This document shows, in pieces, positions 37,749 to 46,836 of a DNA stretch of 63,914 nt (the first letter of the stretch is position 1; each line of letters opens with the position of its first letter). The notes under the pieces were generated by a model, which worked only from the letters and a program-made list of their open reading frames with translations, had not been told where the DNA came from and did not search any database. The position numbers and the translations under genes are program-made. The stretch spans positions 1 through 63,914 of the forward strand of contig PIVM01000019.1 of assembly GCA_003353945.1 (NCBI GenBank). Direction: 5' to 3'. Source of the stretch: Gammaproteobacteria bacterium. Lineage in GTDB: Bacteria > Pseudomonadota > Gammaproteobacteria > Pseudomonadales > PIVM01.

Positions 37749-40154
37749 ATGAGTTTCGGAGAAGATGAAGAAATTCTTCAGGATTTTCTTGTAGAAGCAG
37801 GGGAAATATTGGAGCTGTTATCGGAGCAGCTGGTTGATTTAGAGCAACGACCGGATGACAGAGAATTGCTGAATGCGATTTTTCGTGGTTTCCATACGGT
37901 GAAAGGTGGTGCTGGTTTTTTACAATTGAATGCGCTGGTTGATTGTTGCCATATTACGGAAAATCTGTTTGACCATCTTCGAAATGGCAAGATTTCCGTT
38001 ACGACAGAACTGATGGACGTTACTCTCCAGGCACTGGATGCGATAAATGACATGTTTACCGCGGTCCAGGACCGCCAAGAACCCACACCTGCTGATCCTG
38101 CTTTGATTCAGAGGCTGACTGATTTGGTGGAAGGTGTCAGTGCAGGCGGTGAAGCTGCGGAAAGTGTGAGTGCCACACCTGCGCCTGAGCCAGAAGTGGC
38201 AGAGCCGGTGGTCAGTGATCAAAAGCAATCTTCTGACAGTCAAGCAAAAATAGATCAGAACGGTGATCTAAGTGACGCCGAATTTGAACTATTTCTTGAT
38301 GCTATTCAAGATGGCGCTGAAGTGCCTCCCTCGCCTCAGAGCGACAGTGAACAGGGTGCAGAATCAGCTGCCAAAGAACAGAGCGATGAAATATCCGATG
38401 ATGAATTTGAATCTCTACTAGATGATATTCACGGTAAAGGCAAACACGGGGGGGGGGCGAAACCGTCCGATTCAGGTCAGGCTCCATCAGCGCCATCGGA
38501 TTCCTCTCCAGCTGAAGATGTACAGTTTGCATCAACCAGTAGTGATATAGGCGAAGATGAATTTGAGGCTTTGCTGGATGAGTTGCACGGTGGTGCAGCG
38601 CCTGGATCTAAAAAGGCTGAAGCTCATTTGGAGCAACAACCCACTGCTCAAGAACAGCAAGGAGTAGAAGCAGGTGCAACAGACAAACCTGTTGCCTCTT
38701 CTGCGGGTGCAGCAGGGGATAATCTTATCAATGATAATGAATTTGAGGCTTTGTTGGATCAGTTGCATGGTGATGGCAAAGGTCCAAGTCATGATGTCAA
38801 AAAACCTGCCTCTGATTCAAAAGTAGAACCGACTCAGCCAGCAAAGGCAGAGGCTTCGGCTGTATCCGTTTCTAATGAGCCTTCGGCACCAGCGCCTACT
38901 CCCAAATCGGCCGCAGCCCCACAAAAAATAGAAAAAGCAGCACCTAAAGCGGCTCCTTCGGGTCGTTCTGCTAAAGAATCTGCGGCCAGTAGTGCAGAAA
39001 CGACGGTCCGGGTCGATACGCAACGACTCGACGAGATCATGAACATGGTTGGTGAACTCGTGTTGGTGCGTAACCGTTTAGTCCGTTTGGGCTTGAAAAG
39101 CGGCGACGAAGAAATGTCTAAAGCTGTATCCAATTTGGACGTTGTGACTGCTGATCTGCAGACATCGGTGATGAAAACGCGTATGCAGCCCATTAAAAAG
39201 GTGTTTGGTCGTTTTCCTCGTGTGGTGAGAGATTTAGCCCGCAATATGAAAAAAGAGATTTCGCTTGAGTTACAGGGTGAAGAAACGGATCTTGATAAAA
39301 ACCTGGTTGAGGCATTGGCGGATCCATTGGTTCACCTTGTGCGAAATTCTGTTGATCACGGCATCGAAATGCCAGACGATCGTGAGCGCTCTGGTAAGTC
39401 TCGAGTGGGGACTGTGGTGTTGGCGGCTGAACAGGAAGGAGATCATATTCTATTGTCTATCACTGATGATGGAGCCGGTATGGATCCGGATAAATTGCGC
39501 GGAATGGTGGTTGAAAAAGGGCTATTGGATGAGGATGCTGCTGCACGTCTGAGTGATACAGAATGCTTCAATCTGATTTTTATGCCCGGTTTTTCTACCA
39601 AAATTGAGATTTCTGATGTATCGGGCCGTGGTGTTGGCATGGATGTGGTGAAAACCAAGATCACCCAGCTGAACGGTTCGATTGAGATTCAATCCAAAAT
39701 CGGTGAAGGTACCCGCATTATTATCAAGGTGCCACTTACCCTAGCCATTATGCCCACTCTGATGGTGATGCTTGGACAACAAACCTTTGCTTTACCTTTG
39801 GTCAGTGTTAATGAGATTTTTCATATGGATTTAACACGCACCAATGTGGTTGATGGGCAGGAAGTCGTCACGGTACGTGAGAAAGCGCTGCCGCTGTTTT
39901 ATCTCCGTCGTTGGTTAGTAACGAATCCAAATAACGGTCAATCAGAATCTGCCCATGTTGTTATCGTGTCTGTTGGTACACAGCGGGTTGGATTTGTGGT
40001 TGATTCACTGATTGGTCAGGAAGAGGTGGTTATCAAGCCGTTGGGTAAAATGCTGCAGGGCACGCCGGGTATGGCGGGAGCCACCATTACCGGTGACGGG
40101 CGGATTGCATTAATTTTAGACGTCCCGAGTATGTTGAAGCGCTATGCTGGGTGA
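37749..40154 (+). CDS. cheA: Chemotaxis histidine kinase CheA
   Basis: CheA phosphorylates CheY and CheB in response to receptors. The 801-residue protein has the P1 domain with the phospho-His (FHTVKGG, His49), a long low-complexity linker (about 130-415) in place of a canonical P2, then P3 dimerisation (TTVRVDTQRLDEIMNMVGELVLVRNRL), P4 with intact N-box (HLVRNSVDHGIE) and G1 (DDGAGMD), and P5 (the CheW-like module). In the linker four copies of a short acidic peptide (consensus S-D-D-E-F-E-A-L-L-D-x-x-H-G) occur near residues 173, 215, 267 and 327. They resemble the FliM and CheZ peptides that bind CheY. A region between P1 and P3 in Vibrio CheA binds ParP, and these repeats could serve either purpose. 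Confidence 0.95.
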   Translation: MSFGEDEEILQDFLVEAGEILELLSEQLVDLEQRPDDRELLNAIFRGFHTVKGGAGFLQLNALVDCCHITENLFDHLRNGKISVTTELMDVTLQALDAINDMFTAVQDRQEPTPADPALIQRLTDLVEGVSAGGEAAESVSATPAPEPEVAEPVVSDQKQSSDSQAKIDQNGDLSDAEFELFLDAIQDGAEVPPSPQSDSEQGAESAAKEQSDEISDDEFESLLDDIHGKGKHGGGAKPSDSGQAPSAPSDSSPAEDVQFASTSSDIGEDEFEALLDELHGGAAPGSKKAEAHLEQQPTAQEQQGVEAGATDKPVASSAGAAGDNLINDNEFEALLDQLHGDGKGPSHDVKKPASDSKVEPTQPAKAEASAVSVSNEPSAPAPTPKSAAAPQKIEKAAPKAAPSGRSAKESAASSAETTVRVDTQRLDEIMNMVGELVLVRNRLVRLGLKSGDEEMSKAVSNLDVVTADLQTSVMKTRMQPIKKVFGRFPRVVRDLARNMKKEISLELQGEETDLDKNLVEALADPLVHLVRNSVDHGIEMPDDRERSGKSRVGTVVLAAEQEGDHILLSITDDGAGMDPDKLRGMVVEKGLLDEDAAARLSDTECFNLIFMPGFSTKIEISDVSGRGVGMDVVKTKITQLNGSIEIQSKIGEGTRIIIKVPLTLAIMPTLMVMLGQQTFALPLVSVNEIFHMDLTRTNVVDGQEVVTVREKALPLFYLRRWLVTNPNNGQSESAHVVIVSVGTQRVGFVVDSLIGQEEVVIKPLGKMLQGTPGMAGATITGDGRIALILDVPSMLKRYAG
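38266..38777 (+). repeat. Four degenerate CheY-docking-like peptide repeats in the CheA linker
   Basis: The cores are LSDAEFELFLDAIQDG (38266-38317), ISDDEFESLLDDIHGKG (38391-38441), IGEDEFEALLDELHGG (38547-38594) and INDNEFEALLDQLHGDG (38727-38777). They are spaced by roughly 42-60 residues of Ala, Pro and Ser-rich sequence. They match the FliM N-terminal peptide SQDEIDALLHG and the CheZ tail QDEVDDLLSSLG. A role in binding CheY, or ParP, is inferred. Confidence 0.75.
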
Positions 40155-40214
40155 TAATCCATTGATACCCACCAGGGCGAACGATACTGAGGTGGGCAGA
40201 GTTGAGGAAAGTGA

Positions 40215-41372
40215 ATGGCGGTAAAAGTACTGATTGTAGATGACTCGGGTTTTTTTCGCCGCCGGTTAAAAGAGCTAATTAGTTCCAGTCCAGACCTTGA
40301 GGTTATCGGGGCGGCTGCGAATGGTAAGGAAGCAGTTGAAAAAACGCGGGAACTGAAGCCGGATGTGATTACCATGGATTATGAGATGCCAGTGATGGAT
40401 GGTATCACCGCCGTTCGTCAAATCATGGCATCCACGCCCACGCCCATACTCATGTTTTCCTCGCTTACATACGAAGGCGCACGGGTGACATTGGACTCGT
40501 TGGAGGCTGGGGCGGTGGACTACCTGCCAAAAAATTTCGAAGAGATCGCAAAGAGTTCATCTGCACTAAAAAAACGCTTATTTGATGCGATACTGACGGT
40601 TGCTCGTTCTGGCAAGAAAGGGGGAGCGCCAAGCAGTTCAGTTGCGCAACAAACCACACCAACAATTGAGGCAAAGCCGTCTGAATCTCCTTCGCGGTCA
40701 ACTCGTACTGCCCTAGGTCGGGCTGATAAAGGAGCAGCAAAACCTGTTGCTAAGCCACCTGGTGACGCGGGTATTGCTGCATCTCCACAGCGAGCAAGTA
40801 AACCATCACCTAAATCCTATAGTTTACTCGTCATTGGTACTTCAACGGGTGGGCCGGTGGCATTGCAGAAGGTACTTGCTCAACTGCCAGGGAATTTTCC
40901 TCTGCCCATATTGCTAATCCAGCATATGCCGTCATCGTTTACCCCCGCTTTTGCTGATCGCTTGAATGACCTTTGCAAAATTGAAGTGAAAGAGGCTTGC
41001 GATGGCGATATGGTCAAGCCTGGTGTGGCACTGTTGGCACCCGGCGGACAGCAAATGATGGTCGGAAAACGAGGGTTGGTGCGAATATTGCCTGGAGATG
41101 AGAGGTTGAACTATAAACCGTCAGTGGATATTACTTTTGGCTCTGCAGCTAATGTTTATCGCGATCAAGTGTTGGCGGTGGTTTTGACTGGAATGGGGGC
41201 AGATGGCTGTGACGGTGCGCGTCTGTTAAAGCGTAACGGTTCGACCGTATGGGCTCAGGATGAGGCGACCAGCGTCATCTATGGAATGCCGATGGCGGTC
41301 GCAAAGGCAGGACTAGCCGATACTATTCTTCCCCTGCAGGCGATTGCACCATCATTACTGGAAATCGTATAG
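40215..41372 (+). CDS. cheB: Chemotaxis methylesterase/glutamine deamidase CheB
   Basis: CheB demethylates receptors after phosphorylation by CheA. The 385-residue protein has an N-terminal receiver (VLIVDDSGFFRRRL, VITMDYEMPVMDG), a Pro/Ala-rich linker and a methylesterase domain with GTSTGGP (Ser), IQHMP (His) and GMGADG (Asp) forming the catalytic triad. It follows cheA by 60 bases. Confidence 0.95.
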   Translation: MAVKVLIVDDSGFFRRRLKELISSSPDLEVIGAAANGKEAVEKTRELKPDVITMDYEMPVMDGITAVRQIMASTPTPILMFSSLTYEGARVTLDSLEAGAVDYLPKNFEEIAKSSSALKKRLFDAILTVARSGKKGGAPSSSVAQQTTPTIEAKPSESPSRSTRTALGRADKGAAKPVAKPPGDAGIAASPQRASKPSPKSYSLLVIGTSTGGPVALQKVLAQLPGNFPLPILLIQHMPSSFTPAFADRLNDLCKIEVKEACDGDMVKPGVALLAPGGQQMMVGKRGLVRILPGDERLNYKPSVDITFGSAANVYRDQVLAVVLTGMGADGCDGARLLKRNGSTVWAQDEATSVIYGMPMAVAKAGLADTILPLQAIAPSLLEIV

Positions 41373-41379
41373 ATAACTA

Positions 41380-42120
41380 ATGGATATTCTTAGCATTCTC
41401 GGCGTGATCGTCGGGTTTGGCGCTATTATCGGTGGCAATTATCTTGAGGGTGGGCATATTGGGGCACTGGTCAATATACCTGCTGCTGTGATTGTGACTG
41501 GCGGTACCATTGGTGCCGCTATGTTGCAAACTCCGTGGGTTGTGTTGCAACGAGCGCTGAATATGGCCGTTTGGGTGATATCACCGCCTCAGGTAGCATT
41601 TCAACGCGGGATAAATCGAATAGTCGGCTGGGCCCAGACTGCGCGTAAAGAGGGTTTATTGGGGCTTGAGGCCTTAGCAGAGGTAGAGCCAGATCTCTAT
41701 GCCCGTAAGGGGCTTCAGTTGCTGGTGGACGGAAACGAGCCGGAAACCATACGCAATATCCTGGAAGTTGAATCCGAAATTCTGGCTCAGCGTGATACCG
41801 ATGGTGCCCGTTTTTATGAAAGTATGGGGGGATACGCACCGACGATCGGCATTATTGGTGCTGTCATGGGTTTGATCCATGTGATGGGTAACTTGGCGGA
41901 CCCTAGTCGATTGGGACCTGGTATCGCAGTGGCTTTTGTTGCCACTATTTACGGTGTAGGGTTGGCCAATTTGCTGTTAATACCTGTTGCCAGCAAATTA
42001 AAAAGCTGTGTCAGGCGGGAATTGAGGTACCGTGACATGCTCATGGAAGGGTTAATTTCCATCGCGGATGGGGAAAACCCCCGAGCCATTGAATTGAAGC
42101 TAAATGGTTATCTTAATTGA
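41380..42120 (+). CDS. motC: Flagellar stator protein MotC (MotA family)
   Basis: MotC and MotD form a second proton-driven stator in Pseudomonas-type polar motors. The 246-residue protein has four hydrophobic segments with GVIVGFGAIIGGNYLEGGHIGALVNIPA at the start and the MotA/ExbB-type pore helices (GGYAPTIGIIGAVMGLIHVM, AFVATIYGVGLANLLLIPVA). The cytoplasmic loop carries the charged residues for FliG contact. It follows cheB after 8 bases. Confidence 0.92.
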   Translation: MDILSILGVIVGFGAIIGGNYLEGGHIGALVNIPAAVIVTGGTIGAAMLQTPWVVLQRALNMAVWVISPPQVAFQRGINRIVGWAQTARKEGLLGLEALAEVEPDLYARKGLQLLVDGNEPETIRNILEVESEILAQRDTDGARFYESMGGYAPTIGIIGAVMGLIHVMGNLADPSRLGPGIAVAFVATIYGVGLANLLLIPVASKLKSCVRRELRYRDMLMEGLISIADGENPRAIELKLNGYLN

Positions 42121-42177
42121 AACAACAGGTCCAGATTGACTTAAGCACGCAGTACTGTTTAGCAACAGGGTAGATTT

Positions 42178-43188
42178 GTGTCGAGAAGATCGATAGTCGA
42201 TGAAGACATGAGGCACGAGCGCTGGTTGGTTTCCTACGCCGACTTTTTGACACTATTGCTCGCATTTTTTGTTGTGATGTACTCCATATCTCAAGTCAAC
42301 GAAAGCAAATATCGGGTGTTGTCGAACACTTTAACAGAAGCATTTAACTTACCCGAATATTCTGATGAACCTTTGCAGCTTGGTCAGCTTGCCAAGAGCA
42401 ATCCCTTAAATGTTATTGAGATGGAAGCCTCCAATGTTGACGATAAGCAGGGCGAGGGGATTGATAACGCCTCTGAAGAAGGCAAGATACAGCAGCAGTT
42501 TCAGCAGTTATCTCAAGACATGGAAGAATTGTTCAGCGATTTGATCGATAAAAACCTGATTGCCATCAGTGGAAACGAAGAGTGGTTAGTGGTTGAACTC
42601 AGTGCCGGGTTGCTGTTTGAAAGTGGGCAGGCTGAGCTGGCTGGAGAGTCGGAAGTGATTCTCAACGAAATTGCCCAGCTATTATTTGATCATGATCGAC
42701 CGGTTCGCGTTGAAGGCTTTACTGACAATATTCCTATCAGTACTGCTATGTATCCATCAAATTGGGAATTATCTACAGCAAGAGCAGCAGCTGTTGTGCA
42801 GCTGTTTGTCGAAAGTGGACTTGATCCGGCAAAAATGGCTGCAGTTGGTTACGGAGAGCATCAGCCAAAGGCTGACAATACTACCACGGAGGGGAGATCT
42901 CAGAATCGGCGAGTCGTATTAATGATCTCGAAAACCGGCAAGTTGCGGCCATCGGTGGACCTCAGTCAAGGGCAGGAAGTTGCCGTTGATTTTCAGCAAG
43001 AGGAAAATAATATCCCCAATACCACTGAAGCGGAGAATAAATTTGCTGAAAAGTTGCCTGCTGTAGAAATAACGGAGGGGGAGCGTAAAATCAATGGAAT
43101 TAAGACGCTGCAATTGAAAAGTGGAGGATTATTGTTTACTAGTGATGAGAAACAAGTAAAAAAAGGTGAATCTAAAGCCTCTCCCTGA
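42178..43188 (+). CDS. motD: Flagellar stator protein MotD (MotB family)
   Basis: MotD anchors the stator to peptidoglycan. The frame opens at GTG 42178. After a short basic N-terminus, the membrane helix ADFLTLLLAFFVVMY carries the proton-binding Asp. A linker rich in Glu and Gln leads to an OmpA-like domain (VEGFTDNIPI, SNWELSTARAAAVVQLFV, SQNRRVVL). A C-terminal tail of about 70 residues is unlike MotB. It pairs with motC, 57 bases upstream. Confidence 0.9.
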   Translation: MSRRSIVDEDMRHERWLVSYADFLTLLLAFFVVMYSISQVNESKYRVLSNTLTEAFNLPEYSDEPLQLGQLAKSNPLNVIEMEASNVDDKQGEGIDNASEEGKIQQQFQQLSQDMEELFSDLIDKNLIAISGNEEWLVVELSAGLLFESGQAELAGESEVILNEIAQLLFDHDRPVRVEGFTDNIPISTAMYPSNWELSTARAAAVVQLFVESGLDPAKMAAVGYGEHQPKADNTTTEGRSQNRRVVLMISKTGKLRPSVDLSQGQEVAVDFQQEENNIPNTTEAENKFAEKLPAVEITEGERKINGIKTLQLKSGGLLFTSDEKQVKKGESKASP

Positions 43189-43520
43189 TGTCATCCAGTG
43201 AAAAATAGCGATGTGGCAGTCCTTTGGATAGTATTTTTAATTGGTTTTATGTGGCACTTGCTTTAACGCTCAACTACCAGTAAATCCTTTAATAACAATG
43301 AATTAATTGTTAATTTGACGCGGGACAGTTATCGAATTTGACGACAATATTACCTGCATTCGCAACTGGTTAATGTTGGTCATTCAGATCTTCATCAAAT
43401 AAATGTTTAAAAGGCCTGATATTAGCAAACATAATAGTCAAAATGATTCCTATACGGAATTAGTCTTTATATTATGAACCTCTCGGTTTAAAAACTTTAT
43501 CCTTGAGTTATAGTGGCAAC

Positions 43521-43536
43521 TGGCAATAATCTTGCT
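43521..43536 (+). promoter_or_regulatory. Sigma-54 promoter upstream of parC
   Basis: TGGCAA-N5-TTGCT matches the consensus at all positions but the last base of the first box, with correct 10-base GG-GC spacing. The predicted start is near 43548, inside the repeat array. Confidence 0.6.
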
Positions 43537-43539
43537 AAG

Positions 43540-43572
43540 TTGTTTCAATGTTGTTTCAATGTTGTTGAAACG
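43540..43572. repeat. Three 11-base repeats forming an inverted repeat
   Basis: TTGTTTCAATG occurs at 43540-43550 and 43551-43561 exactly in tandem, followed by TTGTTGAAACG. The second and third copies form GTTTCAA-N5-TTGAAAC (43553-43571), a perfect 7-base inverted repeat. Position over the predicted sigma-54 start suggests an operator or an RNA hairpin; this is inference. Confidence 0.6.
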
Positions 43573-43798
43573 TTGTTCGTCAGGTTATTGTGCTATTGTG
43601 ATAATAATGAATATCGCCTGAGGAATATGCGATCCGCTTTTGACCCGCAAAGAAAGATAGTTTAGTCACGCAATCAAAATGGAGTTAAGCGAAAATATTG
43701 TAGGGTAGCAAGTAATCATGGAAGTGCTTGCGCCCTAGTGGCATCCATTCTGTAGCTAGCGGGGGCTACAAGGAGGGAAACGGTGTGCGAGGTTTAAT

Positions 43799-44614
43799 GT
43801 GAGAGTATGGTCTGTAGCAAATCAGAAGGGTGGGGTAGGTAAGACGACGACTGCGGTAACGGTGGGTGGTTTACTGGCCGAGCGCGGGCATCGTGTTCTG
43901 CTGGTCGATCTTGATCCACATGGATCCATGACAGCCTATTTTCATTATGACCTGGATGGTTTAATGAAGAGCAGTTATAACCTGTTTCTGATGAGTGGTG
44001 AATTAAACGCCCATGAAGTGCGTGGTCTGGTGATGGATACCACCGAGGATAATATGAAGCTGATACCAGCTACCACAGCGTTGGCAACGGTAGAAAGGCA
44101 GTTACACGGTCAGGAAGGTTTGGGTTTGAAAATCTCCCGTGGTCTAGCGCAATTATGGGACGATTATGACTTTGCGATTATCGATACTCCGCCAGTATTG
44201 GGTGTTTTGATGATTAATGCGCTAGCAGCCTGTGAACATTTGATGGTGCCAGTACAGACTGAACACTTGGCGATCAAAGGTCTGGAGAGAATGTTGCGCA
44301 CGATTGCTATGGTTAACCGATCACGAAGACAGGAGCTTCCCTATACTATTATTCCCACCATGTATGATCGTCGAACTCATGCGTCTGTCACCAGTCTGCG
44401 CAGTTTAAGGAATAGCTATAGCGATCATATCTGGCCTTCCATGGTGCCAGTAGACACGCGTTTTCGCGATGCTAGTAAGAGTGGACTGACCGCTTCAACA
44501 TTTGATGCTGAAGCTCGTGGTGTGCACGCCTATTCGTCTCTACTTAAATTTATACTCTCAGAAAAGGAGAAAGCGGTTGCCAGTGCCAGAATGGCTGAGG
44601 TGGAAGAAGCGTGA
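43799..44614 (+). CDS. parC: Chemotaxis array-positioning ATPase ParC (ParA family)
   Basis: ParC is a ParA-like ATPase that guides chemotaxis arrays to the pole and ensures their inheritance, as shown in Vibrio. The 271-residue protein has the deviant Walker A NQKGGVGKTTTAV, LLVDLDPHGS and AIIDTPPVLG. The frame starts GTG 43799. Its stop overlaps the parP start by four bases. It should not be confused with topoisomerase IV subunit ParC. Confidence 0.85.
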   Translation: MRVWSVANQKGGVGKTTTAVTVGGLLAERGHRVLLVDLDPHGSMTAYFHYDLDGLMKSSYNLFLMSGELNAHEVRGLVMDTTEDNMKLIPATTALATVERQLHGQEGLGLKISRGLAQLWDDYDFAIIDTPPVLGVLMINALAACEHLMVPVQTEHLAIKGLERMLRTIAMVNRSRRQELPYTIIPTMYDRRTHASVTSLRSLRNSYSDHIWPSMVPVDTRFRDASKSGLTASTFDAEARGVHAYSSLLKFILSEKEKAVASARMAEVEEA

Positions 44615-45738
44615 GTAGTGATTCATCCAGAAACAGTAGTAACAATAGTGATGTTCAGGAGGCACTGCAGGATTATGTTGACCTGATGTTCACGGATGAA
44701 ACTCCAGTAAACAAGACAAATGAGTTATCCCAAGCGTCTGGAACCCAAGCCAAACAAAGCCTCGCAGTAAATTCAGAATCTGCAGGTTTTACAAAAAAGG
44801 TCGAAGAATGTTCCGAGGATGTTAAAGCTTCCTCAGAAGAGCCTGCTCCTGATGAATTGCCTCCTACGAAACTGCAATTGAAAACAGAAACTCATAGAGC
44901 CAGGACACAAAGAACAGAAGTATTGGAAGTGAAACGAAGCTTGCAAGACGATAGTGTTGACTGGCAGTTAATTCGTGAACGAGTCAAGAAGCTTACGCAA
45001 AGAATGCCTCAGGCTACACCGCCTAAACCCAAACCTAAATCCGCCGAAGAGGGTGATAATGGTCCAAAAGCGGTGGCCATGGAAGTGGGCGAATCACAGG
45101 CTCAATCGGGTCAGGAAAACAAAACACGCAGGCGGATTACGCAGGCGCAAAAAAAAAACGACCAGATACCGCTATCCTCTTCGGTTAATGTAAGTTCCAC
45201 ACCAATAAGCGCGGTTGAAAAAGAACACGCTACGGAGCCAACAAAAACCAAGGTAAGTATCGAATGGGCTGAAAATGGTCGTCCCGTCTGGGCCCAGGAG
45301 CCGTTTGAGGCTCTGCTCTTCAATGTCTCTGGTCTCACAATGGCAGTGCCATTGGCCGAATTGGGGAGCATATATCCTGTCACTGAGGATCTAACTCCAA
45401 TTTTTGGGCAGATTGAATGGTTAATCGGTTTGTTACCCATCAATGGCACGAACATTCGTACTGTGAATACGGCAAAGGTAGTGATGCCTGAACGATATGA
45501 AAGCGGGTTTGTAGAGTCATTTCGTTATGTTATATCGATCAGTGGCCATGACTGGGGTTTGGCTGTTGATAGTGTTGACAAGGCGATTACCCTGGAGCCA
45601 TCCGCTGTGCGCTGGCGCACTGCCAGAAGTAAGCGAGCCTGGTTAGCGGGTACCGTTGTGGACTATATGTGTGCTTTGGTTGACGTGAAGGTAATGGCAC
45701 AACTCTTCGAAGAAGCTGACAACCGTATTCGCCATTAG
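44611..45738 (+). CDS. parP: CheW-like array protein ParP
   Basis: ParP links ParC to CheA in Vibrio. The 375-residue protein has a low-complexity N-terminus (SSDSSRNSSNNS), a basic/Ser-rich middle and a C-terminal CheW-like domain (about 225-370: WAQEPFEALLFNVSGLTMAVPLAEL, FGQIEWLIGLLPING, GLAVDSVDKAITLEPSAVRW). In Vibrio this AIF domain binds the linker of CheA and receptor tips. The start GTG 44611 overlaps the parC stop, so both are coupled. Confidence 0.82.
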   Translation: MSSDSSRNSSNNSDVQEALQDYVDLMFTDETPVNKTNELSQASGTQAKQSLAVNSESAGFTKKVEECSEDVKASSEEPAPDELPPTKLQLKTETHRARTQRTEVLEVKRSLQDDSVDWQLIRERVKKLTQRMPQATPPKPKPKSAEEGDNGPKAVAMEVGESQAQSGQENKTRRRITQAQKKNDQIPLSSSVNVSSTPISAVEKEHATEPTKTKVSIEWAENGRPVWAQEPFEALLFNVSGLTMAVPLAELGSIYPVTEDLTPIFGQIEWLIGLLPINGTNIRTVNTAKVVMPERYESGFVESFRYVISISGHDWGLAVDSVDKAITLEPSAVRWRTARSKRAWLAGTVVDYMCALVDVKVMAQLFEEADNRIRH

Positions 45739-45805
45739 TAGCGCTATTAGTAGATAATTTTCCTTCTTTTAGAAGTCCAATCTTGCATCATTTGACAAAA
45801 AAAGC

Positions 45806-45821
45806 TGGCACAGATAGTGCT
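45806..45821 (+). promoter_or_regulatory. Candidate sigma-54 promoter upstream of cheW
   Basis: TGGCAC-N5-GTGCT has a perfect -24 box and correct spacing, with one mismatch (G for T) in the -12 box. It ends about 98 bases before the cheW ATG, in the 180-base gap after parP. Confidence 0.55.
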
Positions 45822-45918
45822 CTGATCTATAGTAATGAATACGAACGTTTGTTTATTGACGCGGCTCCCAAAATAGCTACTAATTTGGCGAGCAGAGATT
45901 CATTTGAGGTTTGTATAT

Positions 45919-46398
45919 ATGTCCACTAATACGGCAACTAATACTGACGATACCATGCTGCAATGGGTTACATTTCGGCTGGCTAACGAGACGTATGGCA
46001 TCAATGTCATGCAGGTTCAGGAAGTTCTACGTCACACCGAAATTGCTCCCGTGCCAGGTGCGCCGGCCTATGTGCTGGGTATTATTAATTTGCGAGGTAA
46101 TGTGGTGACGGTAATTGATACGCGTCATCGATTTGGTCTCCCGTCAGCAGATACTACAGACAATACTCGTATCGTCATTATCGAAGCGGATCAGCATGTG
46201 GTGGGTATTCTGGTTGATGCTGTTGCTGAGGTTGTTTATTTGCGACAATCTGAAATTGAGACAGCGCCCAACGTTGGCAATGATGAAAGCGCAAAGTTTA
46301 TTCAGGGCGTTTGCAATAAGAATAATGAGCTGTTGATTTTGGTTGACCTTGATAAATTGCTCACCGATGAAGAGTGGGCGGACGTTGAAGAATATTGA
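45919..46398 (+). CDS. cheW: Chemotaxis coupling protein CheW
   Basis: CheW bridges receptors and CheA. The product is a single CheW fold: MLQWVTFRLANETYGINVMQVQEVLR, VPGAPAYVLGIINLRGNVVTVIDTR and HVVGILVDAVAEV. I chose ATG 45919 (MSTNTATN), with GAGG 9 bases upstream, rather than the TTG at 45904. The protein is 159 residues, the usual size. It is followed by the DUF2802 gene. Confidence 0.94.
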   Translation: MSTNTATNTDDTMLQWVTFRLANETYGINVMQVQEVLRHTEIAPVPGAPAYVLGIINLRGNVVTVIDTRHRFGLPSADTTDNTRIVIIEADQHVVGILVDAVAEVVYLRQSEIETAPNVGNDESAKFIQGVCNKNNELLILVDLDKLLTDEEWADVEEY

Positions 46399-46431
46399 GT
46401 TGTTCGATGTTTGTTAATAGAGAGTAATCTT

Positions 46432-46836
46432 GTGGTTTTGGTAGGTACTATCGCCTCTATTGCAGTTGTGCTGGCTATCGTTGCTTTGTGGCAGATTTGG
46501 CAAAGCAGGAACGAATGGCAAAGGCGTTGCGTGGCGATGGAAAGTGAATTAAAGCAACTACGAGAGCAGTTGTCACTGGTTAATCGAGGAACCATTGGTG
46601 TTGGTCGACGGCTCGTGCAGATTGAGGCGCGCCTGCAGGATATTGAACAAGGGCAGGAATACATCACACAGACGACCTCTCAGCACCAACAGCCCTACAC
46701 GCAGGCAGAGCAGTTGCTTAACAGCGGTGCTGATGAGGTGCAACTGAAAGAAAACTGTGGGCTTTCTCTTGGTGAAGCCAAATTAATGCAGTTAATCCAC
46801 GGCGCTGCTGAGAGCAACAGCGACCGGGTAGCCTGA
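46432..46836 (+). CDS. DUF2802 motility-associated protein
   Basis: This DUF2802-type protein has one N-terminal membrane helix (VVLVGTIASIAVVLAIVALWQIW), a coiled coil (ESELKQLREQLSLVNRGTIGVGRRLVQIEARLQDIEQ) and a conserved C-terminal helix-turn-helix-like patch (AEQLLNSGADEVQLKENCGLSLGEAKLM). I chose GTG 46432, with GAGAG 7 bases upstream; TTG 46411 is the frame start. Proteins of this family regularly follow cheW in polar flagellates. The precise function is unknown to me. Confidence 0.75.
   Translation: MVLVGTIASIAVVLAIVALWQIWQSRNEWQRRCVAMESELKQLREQLSLVNRGTIGVGRRLVQIEARLQDIEQGQEYITQTTSQHQQPYTQAEQLLNSGADEVQLKENCGLSLGEAKLMQLIHGAAESNSDRVA

Larger units (their letters stand above)
43189..43798. 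other. 610-base intergenic region upstream of parC
   Basis: This is the largest gap in the motility cluster. It is AT-rich to about 43500, then holds a sigma-54 match (43521-43536) and three 11-base repeats (43540-43572). No coding frame is convincing. The likely leader of parC is about 250 bases. Confidence 0.6.

Noticed and set aside
43540-43572. Short direct repeats as a CRISPR array
   Set aside because: The units are 11 bases with no spacers, so they are not CRISPR repeats.
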